Part shown: one piece after another, positions 1 through 4,301 of the stretch
How positions within the stretch are numbered: the first letter of the stretch is position 1
Layout: each line of letters begins with the position of its first letter
Source: a bacterium HR27
GTDB taxonomy: Bacteria; Chloroflexota; Chloroflexia; Thermomicrobiales; Thermomicrobiaceae
Assembly (NCBI GenBank): GCA_002898975.1
Contig: BEID01000125.1
Span: forward strand, 1 to 5,510
Length of the DNA stretch: 5,510 bases
Direction: 5' to 3'
Position numbers and translations under genes: made by a program
The notes under the pieces: generated by a model
The model's database searches: none
What the model was told of the DNA's origin: nothing
The model's input: the letters and a program-made list of their open reading frames with translations, nothing else

Positions 1-732
1 CTCTCCGCACGTCTCGCCGAGGAACACGGTGGCGGAAAATTCCGCCTTCGGCACACGACTCCCCCGCTCCTGGTGCAGGGATTCGGCGATCTCGCTGCCG
101 TCTCGCTCCTGGCGCTCGCGGGCATTTTGCTCACCGCGCAAGCATCGTTCCAGCTCGTCGCTCCTGTCACCGGTTTCATGATCGCTCTGCTGTTCGCGAG
201 CGGTGTACGGAGCGAGCGGCTCGGCACCTTTCTCGCTGGTGTGCTCGAGCGTTCCCGCGCGACACGCCGTCTCGTTCCCGTCGAGCGTGATGCCCAACGA
301 ACGCTCCGAACCCTCTGCACCCCCCGGGCCCTCGTGCCAGGCATCGCCGCCAGCATCGTCTCCTCGCTGGTCACCGCCGCCATACTGGTCTTATTGGCCG
401 AGGCACTGACGCTCCGCGGTCTACGCCCGCACGAAGCGGTGTATGTGCATGGTATGACGATGCTCGCACACTTTCTGGTACCCATTCCGAACGGCTTCGG
501 CACCAACGAACTCAGCCTCATTGGTCTTCTGAACCTCATCGGCATCGGCTTCGGCCGGGCAACCGCCATCGCCGTCACCTATCGTGCACTCGGCTTGGGA
601 TTCCGCACCGTCGTCGGTATCGCGGTTCTCCTCGTCCGTTACCACTCTGTGCTCTTCGCCTTGCGACGGCCGCCCATGCCACAGCCACGACCGGCGCTTC
701 AGCTCGAGCTGGCCAGCGACGGACGGGACTGA
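1..732 (+). CDS. LPG synthase TM / UPF0104-family membrane protein, 3' part
   Basis: The reading frame is open from the first base to a TGA at 730-732, so 243 residues of the C-terminal part are visible and the true start lies outside the window (the GTG at 73 is internal). The protein is strongly hydrophobic, with at least five likely membrane segments. A loop motif at visible residues 161-170 (PIPNGFGTNE) is followed by a hydrophobic stretch and a Tyr-Arg at 194-195. This is the pattern of the lysylphosphatidylglycerol synthase transmembrane / UPF0104 (AglD-related) family, whose usual motif is P-x-P-G-G-x-G-x-x-E; here the first Gly of the GG pair is Asn. Members transfer or flip lipid-linked groups, or are of unknown role. 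No soluble aminoacyl-transferase domain is visible, so the exact substrate cannot be stated. It ends in a short basic, proline-rich tail. The next gene follows on the same strand after 72 bases. Confidence 0.75.
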   Translation, partial: LSARLAEEHGGGKFRLRHTTPPLLVQGFGDLAAVSLLALAGILLTAQASFQLVAPVTGFMIALLFASGVRSERLGTFLAGVLERSRATRRLVPVERDAQRTLRTLCTPRALVPGIAASIVSSLVTAAILVLLAEALTLRGLRPHEAVYVHGMTMLAHFLVPIPNGFGTNELSLIGLLNLIGIGFGRATAIAVTYRALGLGFRTVVGIAVLLVRYHSVLFALRRPPMPQPRPALQLELASDGRD

Positions 733-752
733 GCCCGGCCCGGCCAGCGGAA

Positions 753-783
753 CGTGCGAACGACGTGCTACGCTCGTTGCACG
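753..783 (+). repeat. bulged inverted repeat (stem-loop) ahead of the 805 start
   Basis: CGTGC (753-757) pairs with GCACG (779-783), and AACGA (759-763) pairs with TCGTT (774-778), with one unpaired G at 758. CGT (764-766) can pair with ACG (770-772), closing a three-base loop. No T-run follows, so it is not a Rho-independent terminator. It ends seven bases before the Shine-Dalgarno sequence of the next gene, where it could affect translation or mRNA stability. Function is inferred from position only. Confidence 0.45.
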
Positions 784-789
784 GCGCAC

Positions 790-795
790 GAGGAG
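790..795 (+). promoter_or_regulatory. ribosome binding site fixing the start at 805
   Basis: GAGGAG lies nine bases before the ATG at 805. The longer in-frame GTG at 754 has no purine-rich sequence at a suitable distance and would put a stem-loop inside the coding region, so the ATG is preferred. Confidence 0.65.
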
Positions 796-804
796 TGGTC
801 AGCT

Positions 805-2757
805 ATGCGCCCCTTGATCGTCGTGCTGCACGAGCGGTCGGAGCAGGTGCTTGCGGGCGCTGCGCGGTTCTGGGATATCCCGAACGTGGGAGATCCCGCC
901 GAACTCGTCGGTAACCTGTATCCGATCCTGACCGATGCCTGGCAACTCGCTCTCGGTATCGAACGCACCGGGCCTCTCGCGCAGGCGATCCTGACCGCGC
1001 TGGCACGTCACCGCACGCCGATGCGCCCCAGTGCTCTCGCCGAGGCAGCCGGTGCGGACGAATCGCTGGTCATCGCGACAGCGCGACAACTCTATGTGGC
1101 GGGGATTCTGGCCTCAGAAGCCTCCGAAGACAGCATACGGCTCTTCCTTCCGAACGAGTTGGTTCGCCTGGTGCTCCGTCTCGAACAGGAACGATCCGAG
1201 TCTCTTCCGCCCGATACGCCGCTCCCGATACTGCTCGACCGCCTCACTGATCACGAGCTCCTCGACCTTGCCGAACGATACGGAATGCAGATCATCCCCG
1301 CGGTTACCACGCGGGAGGAGGCCATCGACTTCCTGCTCAGGCGACTGGGCCGTGCGGACGCCCTGCGTGACGCGCGGGCGAAGCTGTCGCCAGCAGCCCA
1401 GGCATTTCTCGACTCTCTGCTTAAGGCGCAGCCCGTCCCGCTCCGGGATATCGTCGAACGCTCACGAGCGTCGTTTGCCGCTCTGCGGTCCACGATCAGC
1501 GAACTGGCTCGCTGGGGATGGGTGTGGCGTACCGGACTCGGCGACAGGCTGGCGATCTTCATACCGGTTGCCTTGACCGTCCCCCAACGCCAACGCGACC
1601 TACAGCCCACTGCCGAAGCGGTCGAGCCAATTCCGGCACCCTCGCCATCCGCGACACTCGCTGATCTGCTGATTCTCCTGGCACGCTCGCTCATGCACGA
1701 ACCGAAAGCGAATCGGAGGGAGATCAGCGTCGTACCTCGGCCCAGCCCGACAGGATTGTGGTACTGGCTCGATCCGCTCGATCACCAGGCCTATATCGCG
1801 TTTCTCGAGCACTCCGCGCGCTCGCTCGGACTGCTTCGGGCGGATGGAACGGTGGATGCCTCACGGTTACGCGGCTGGCTGCAGTTGAGCTTCCCCGAGC
1901 AAGCGCGCCGTCTGCTTCGCGTCTGGCGCTCGACACCGGATACCGACGAGCGCGCCAGGCGGCATCGTATCCTCGAACGAGCCAAGATGCTCGCGACCGA
2001 TAGCTGGTACGAGTGGTCGAGCATCGAGAGCGAACGGACACACGCCGGCGAGCGCACGGTCGAGCGACGAGCGCTCGAATTGGCCTGGCTCGGGGTCCTT
2101 TCGCTCGGCCGGATCGATGCTCAGACACTTGCCGTCCGGACGACTCCCTGGAGCAGGTGGATTCTCGGGCTGCATGACGATGCGCCACCGCTCCCATTCT
2201 CGCTGCATCTCCGGCTCGTCGACCAGCCCGAGATCACGCTCGAACGCCCTTCACCGCTCGCCGTGTGGTTCGCTGCCCGTCTCGGTCAGCCCCAGCAGGC
2301 CGGGCCCCGGATCGTCTGGCAGGTGACGGGGAACGAGATTGCACACTATCTCCTGCGCTCCGCGCAGCTGGAAGGTGCGCCGCCCGAACCGGAGAAGATC
2401 GGCCGTGCTATTCTCCGGTATTTCGAGCAAGCGACCGAACGCGACCTTCCGCCCAGTTGGCGCGAGAGCTTCCTCGGCCTCTTCACCCGGAATCACCCAG
2501 CGGTCGCCCAGCCTGCCATCACCCTAGCGTTCGTGAGCCCGATCGACCGTGATCGAGCGCGAGAGGCGTTGGAGGGTGCAGGCTGGACCGCCTTTCCGAT
2601 CGGCGCTCGTGAACTCGTCATCACGCCGTGCGAGCCGCACCGGCGAGCGCAGCTCATCGCCACACTGCGCCGTACCGGGTTCATCGTCGAATGGGCCGCT
2701 GCGACGTCGGGACAGCGCAAGCACCGGACGAGCTCTGCACAGCAGCGGCCTCTCTAG
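805..2757 (+). CDS. helicase-associated (Helicase_C_3-like) winged-helix protein without a motor domain
   Basis: A 650-residue soluble protein from ATG 805 to TAG 2755-2757. It shows no signal peptide or membrane segment. Residues 58-102 and about 194-254 look like winged-helix units (helix-rich, ending in a hydrophobic strand after an aromatic Trp-rich turn). A linker rich in Pro and Ala follows. From Gly317 to Leu344 a segment beginning GLWYWL and ending SLGLL matches the style of the middle region of bacterial helicase-associated proteins. Residues 569-630 form a probable strand-helix-strand C-terminal unit ending in Trp630. No Walker A (GxxxxGK[ST]) or DExx box is visible, so it is not itself a helicase. 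Proteins of this type, common in Actinobacteria and Chloroflexi, are assigned to the XPB/Ssl2-related C-terminal domain and presumed to bind DNA; their role is unproven. The family assignment rests on recalled sequence style, not a profile search. Its neighbours give no functional clue. It converges with the minus-strand gene at 2754. Confidence 0.55.
   Translation: MRPLIVVLHERSEQVLAGAARFWDIPNVGDPAELVGNLYPILTDAWQLALGIERTGPLAQAILTALARHRTPMRPSALAEAAGADESLVIATARQLYVAGILASEASEDSIRLFLPNELVRLVLRLEQERSESLPPDTPLPILLDRLTDHELLDLAERYGMQIIPAVTTREEAIDFLLRRLGRADALRDARAKLSPAAQAFLDSLLKAQPVPLRDIVERSRASFAALRSTISELARWGWVWRTGLGDRLAIFIPVALTVPQRQRDLQPTAEAVEPIPAPSPSATLADLLILLARSLMHEPKANRREISVVPRPSPTGLWYWLDPLDHQAYIAFLEHSARSLGLLRADGTVDASRLRGWLQLSFPEQARRLLRVWRSTPDTDERARRHRILERAKMLATDSWYEWSSIESERTHAGERTVERRALELAWLGVLSLGRIDAQTLAVRTTPWSRWILGLHDDAPPLPFSLHLRLVDQPEITLERPSPLAVWFAARLGQPQQAGPRIVWQVTGNEIAHYLLRSAQLEGAPPEPEKIGRAILRYFEQATERDLPPSWRESFLGLFTRNHPAVAQPAITLAFVSPIDRDRAREALEGAGWTAFPIGARELVITPCEPHRRAQLIATLRRTGFIVEWAAATSGQRKHRTSSAQQRPL
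2754..2757. other. shared CTAG: overlapping stop codons of convergent genes
   Basis: The plus-strand TAG (2755-2757) and the minus-strand TAG (complement of 2754-2756) overlap in the palindrome CTAG. The two genes therefore have no intergenic space, and any terminator for either must lie inside the other's coding sequence or be absent. Confidence 0.85.
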
Positions 2758-3149
2758 TGTGTCCCTACTCCTGGTTCGTTCGTCGCTTGCGCAGCTCGTT
2801 CGGCACGGATGAACACCAGCGCCTGCGCGACTGCAGCAGCAGGATCGCTCGCGACGACATTAGCGAGCGTCCGCCCCTGCTCGTCGAAGGCGACACACGC
2901 GTACTCGCGACTCGTGAAGTCGAGGACGAACGACGTGCACTCGCGCGACAACTCGCTCAGCAGGCGTTCCAGCCGTGGGACGACGATAACGCCTTTCTCG
3001 ACCCACACCGGCTCCATCACCAGCTGCGCTGACTCGGGTGATCCGCCCCGCGGAACGATCCAGTCACCCGGTTCTGCGCAGCGTTCGCTCACGAGCCAAC
3101 GCGCGAAGCGCTGGCAGATCGAGACATAGACTTCACTCGGTCCTGACAC
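2754..3149 (-). CDS. conserved-looking hypothetical protein, 131 aa
   Basis: I do not recognise this protein. The start is the GTG at 3147-3149, chosen because AAGGGAG lies seven bases upstream; longer in-frame starts (ATG at 3227, GTG at 3275) lack a well-spaced ribosome binding site and would run into the promoter region of the divergent operon. Codon third positions are G/C-rich, as in the neighbouring genes, which supports real coding. The protein is soluble, without signal peptide or membrane helix. An N-terminal amphipathic stretch (7-22) precedes a PGDWIVPRGG turn (27-36) and a strand-rich region (43-58). A two-strand hairpin (74-89) then leads into a helix (102-118). Four cysteines (12, 24, 71, 85) are present without a CxxC pair. 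The hairpin-plus-helix end faintly recalls HicB-like or phage DUF2591-like small folds, but no signature residue supports either. Confidence 0.65.
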   Translation of the reverse strand: MSGPSEVYVSICQRFARWLVSERCAEPGDWIVPRGGSPESAQLVMEPVWVEKGVIVVPRLERLLSELSRECTSFVLDFTSREYACVAFDEQGRTLANVVASDPAAAVAQALVFIRAERAAQATNEPGVGTH

Positions 3150-3156
3150 CAAATCG

Positions 3157-3163
3157 CTCCCTT
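3157..3163 (-). promoter_or_regulatory. ribosome binding site of the 131-aa minus-strand gene
   Basis: On the minus strand the sequence reads AAGGGAG, seven bases before the GTG at 3149. It decides the start in favour of the short form over the ATG at 3227 and GTG at 3275. Confidence 0.6.
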
Positions 3164-3201
3164 CGACGTACCCGACTGCACGACATCGTGCCCACTTCCC
3201 C

Positions 3202-3230
3202 TTGACACAGGATGCCGTGCCGAGCATCCT
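3202..3230 (+). promoter_or_regulatory. candidate sigma-70-type promoter of the act operon
   Basis: A perfect TTGACA -35 box (3202-3207) is followed after 17 bases by CATCCT (3225-3230), which matches three of six positions of the -10 consensus. Transcription would begin near 3237 and leave a leader of about 130 bases before the ATG at 3367. The -35 is convincing; the -10 is weak, as often seen in GC-rich genomes or in promoters that need an activator. Confidence 0.45.
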
Positions 3231-3236
3231 ACGTGT
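3205..3236. repeat. inverted repeat over promoter spacer and -10, probable operator
   Basis: AGGATGC (3209-3215) is the exact reverse complement of GCATCCT (3224-3230), with eight bases between. The symmetry extends outward: ACAC (3205-3208) matches GTGT (3233-3236) after a two-base slip. The 22-base core has the size of a typical dimeric repressor site and covers the spacer and -10 of the candidate promoter, where a bound protein would block RNA polymerase. The cognate regulator is not in the window. Confidence 0.5.
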
Positions 3237-3239
3237 GGT

Positions 3240-3255
3240 TGTGAAGGCGCTCACA
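3240..3255. promoter_or_regulatory. CRP/FNR-family-like palindrome TGTGA-N6-TCACA
   Basis: The two five-base arms TGTGA (3240-3244) and TCACA (3251-3255) are perfect inverted copies separated by AGGCGC. This is exactly the core recognition pattern of the E. coli CRP protein and of many CRP/FNR-family members. It lies in the divergent intergenic region just downstream of the candidate promoter's predicted transcription start, a position that would favour repression of that promoter; for the minus-strand gene it lies upstream. Whether this organism's CRP-type proteins read this pattern is not known from the sequence. Confidence 0.5.
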
Positions 3256-3279
3256 GGAGGAGCGCCGCACGCCACCCGC

Positions 3280-3308
3280 CCGTGACGAGAGACCGAGGGG
3301 TGTCACGG
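3280..3308 (+). repeat. leader inverted repeat CCGTGAC / GTCACGG
   Basis: CCGTGAC (3280-3286) and GTCACGG (3302-3308) are exact reverse complements separated by 15 bases. They would form a seven-base-pair hairpin in the leader RNA, or an operator on DNA. No T-run follows. The GTGAC/GTCAC arms resemble the TGTGA/TCACA arms at 3240-3255, so the four arms could also pair in alternative ways. Confidence 0.4.
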
Positions 3309-3331
3309 TGCGACGGACGGGAAGGGATGGG

Positions 3332-3348
3332 CCGAGCTCCCCGCTCGG
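3332..3348 (+). repeat. hairpin just upstream of the operon's first ribosome binding site
   Basis: CCGAGC (3332-3337) pairs with GCTCGG (3343-3348) around a TCCCC loop. Only TTT follows, so termination is unlikely. It ends six bases before the GGAGGAG at 3355 and may act as an RNA stability or translation element. Confidence 0.4.
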
Positions 3349-3354
3349 TTTGGT

Positions 3355-3361
3355 GGAGGAG
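3355..3361 (+). promoter_or_regulatory. ribosome binding site fixing the start at 3367
   Basis: GGAGGAG, five bases before ATG 3367. The in-frame GTG at 3361 overlaps the end of this site and cannot use it, so the ATG is the start. Confidence 0.75.
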
Positions 3362-3366
3362 TGGAG

Positions 3367-3657
3367 ATGACACCGGCAATTGTCACCCCCGAGCAGTGGC
3401 AGCAGATCCACCAGGCACTGATCTGGTTCTGGGCATTCCTCGCCTGTGTCGTCGCCTTCGCTGCCAACATGCTGGTCGCGTACGCCATTATTCCGTCGCT
3501 CGTCTCGACGCGCGATCTTCCCGCGAAGATCAACGCGATTCGCCCGATTCTCTTCGCTCTGGCTGCCGTTTTCTTTCTCGCCGCTCTCTACGCCTTCGTC
3601 AACATCGTGAACGGTATCCAGGTGCTCTACGAGATCTGGCCGCGTCGCTGGATCTAA
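3367..3657 (+). CDS. small two-helix membrane protein at head of act operon
   Basis: A 96-residue protein of a family I do not recognise. Two clear membrane helices are visible, at about residues 17-42 and 60-82, joined by a short polar loop carrying Arg49, Asp50, Lys54 and Arg59. The C-terminus is aromatic and basic (WPRRWI). There is no cysteine pair, heme motif or histidine pair suited to metal binding; the only Cys is Cys27, inside helix 1. It has a strong ribosome binding site and is separated from actA by only 58 bases without a terminator, so it is probably co-transcribed with the ACIII genes. Its position suggests an accessory, assembly or small structural subunit of the complex, but this is inference from context. 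It is not one of the classical Act subunits that I can name: ActD, the usual small membrane-associated subunit, is longer, and ActF is a multi-helix protein. Confidence 0.75.
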   Translation: MTPAIVTPEQWQQIHQALIWFWAFLACVVAFAANMLVAYAIIPSLVSTRDLPAKINAIRPILFALAAVFFLAALYAFVNIVNGIQVLYEIWPRRWI

Positions 3658-3715
3658 GTCCGGGCGTACTGAGCGTTCAGCGTGCGGGAGCAGGGAAAGG
3701 GAATGGAGTTCGGGG

Positions 3716-4249
3716 ATGCGTTACGTGCGGCTCCTGGTGTTCGTGCTCGTTGTCCTCGTCATCATGGCCGTTCCACTCGCGCTCGTCTTGGCACGAAGCT
3801 ATTTCCTGTCGCCGACTGCGCAACCGGTAAAGGCCCAGCCGATTCAGTTCCCACACCAGGTTCACGTGCAAGCGATCGGCCTCGACTGCACGTACTGTCA
3901 CCGCAATGCGACCACCTCGGCACAAGCGACACTCCCGCCGATCGAACTCTGCATGCAGTGCCACAAGATCATCCCCTCGCAAGGGCGCCCCGAACTCGAA
4001 AAGCTCGTCTCCGCCTTCGAACAGAACCAGCCGATCCTCTGGAACAAGGTGCATCAAATTCCTGATCACACCCACTTCGTGCACTCCGTCCACCTGAGCT
4101 TCGGCTTCGAATGCTCGACCTGTCACGGCGACGTCGGCGCCATGGGCAAGCCGGGCGTCAAGCAGGTCCGTGACCTGCGGATGGGCGACTGCATCACCTG
4201 CCACCAGCAGAACGGGGCACGAACCGATTGCTCGGTTTGCCACTACTAG
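3716..4249 (+). CDS. actA: pentaheme cytochrome c, alternative complex III subunit ActA
   Basis: A 177-residue membrane-anchored cytochrome. Residues 4-26 are a single hydrophobic anchor or uncleaved signal, which places the remainder outside the membrane. Five CxxCH heme-c attachment sites are present at 58-62, 79-83, 133-137, 159-163 and 172-176, the last one residue before the C-terminus. Additional histidines suited as sixth heme ligands are at 47, 50, 113, 118, 120, 123 and 126, in the F-x-H-x-x-H style of class III / cytochrome c7 proteins. Five hemes and one anchor match ActA of alternative complex III, which with the ActE heme carries electrons from the ActB clusters to the acceptor. 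The start ATG has GGAG seven bases upstream. It is followed after 52 bases by actB in the same orientation, the standard act gene order. A nitrate/nitrite-type cytochrome c7 is the alternative, but the ActB neighbour argues against it. Confidence 0.88.
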   Translation: MRYVRLLVFVLVVLVIMAVPLALVLARSYFLSPTAQPVKAQPIQFPHQVHVQAIGLDCTYCHRNATTSAQATLPPIELCMQCHKIIPSQGRPELEKLVSAFEQNQPILWNKVHQIPDHTHFVHSVHLSFGFECSTCHGDVGAMGKPGVKQVRDLRMGDCITCHQQNGARTDCSVCHY

Positions 4250-4250
4250 T

Positions 4251-4263
4251 CGGGTGTAACCCG
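4251..4263 (+). repeat. short hairpin between actA and actB
   Basis: CGGGT (4251-4255) and ACCCG (4259-4263) form a five-base-pair stem with a GTA loop, starting one base after the actA stop codon. No T-run follows, so it should not end transcription; it could be an mRNA processing or stability element. The short length makes chance a real possibility. Confidence 0.3.
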
Positions 4264-4276
4264 CGAAGGGAAGTGT

Positions 4277-4300
4277 GGGGAGGCGCACGTTGGAGAAGGG
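4277..4300 (+). promoter_or_regulatory. two candidate ribosome binding sites for actB
   Basis: GGGGAGG (4277-4283) lies six bases before an in-frame TTG at 4290. GGAG (4292-4295), continuing to GAAGGG, lies six bases before the ATG at 4302. Either start keeps the twin-arginine motif near the N-terminus; the ATG is preferred because it is the stronger codon and gives a Tat signal of ordinary length. Confidence 0.5.
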
Positions 4301-4301
4301 C

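Noticed and set aside
754..804. GTG start extending the helicase-associated protein by 17 residues
   Set aside because: No ribosome binding site upstream; the extension encodes part of a stem-loop, and the ATG at 805 has GAGGAG at good spacing.
733..804. Rho-independent terminator after the LPG-synthase-like gene
   Set aside because: A stem-loop is present but no T-tract follows it.
3216..3254. Minus-strand promoter for the 131-aa gene
   Set aside because: TAGGAT (complement of 3226-3231) could be a -10, but the hexamer 17 bases upstream (GTGAGC) is a poor -35; TTCACA nearby has no -10 at a suitable distance.
3150..3275. N-terminal extension of the minus-strand gene to ATG 3227 or GTG 3275
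   Set aside because: It would overlap the promoter and palindromes of the divergent operon and lacks a properly spaced ribosome binding site (the AGG abuts the ATG).
3282..3830. Plus-strand open frame overlapping the small membrane protein and actA
   Set aside because: Frame-shifted shadow: Arg/Ser-rich, out of frame with two better supported genes.
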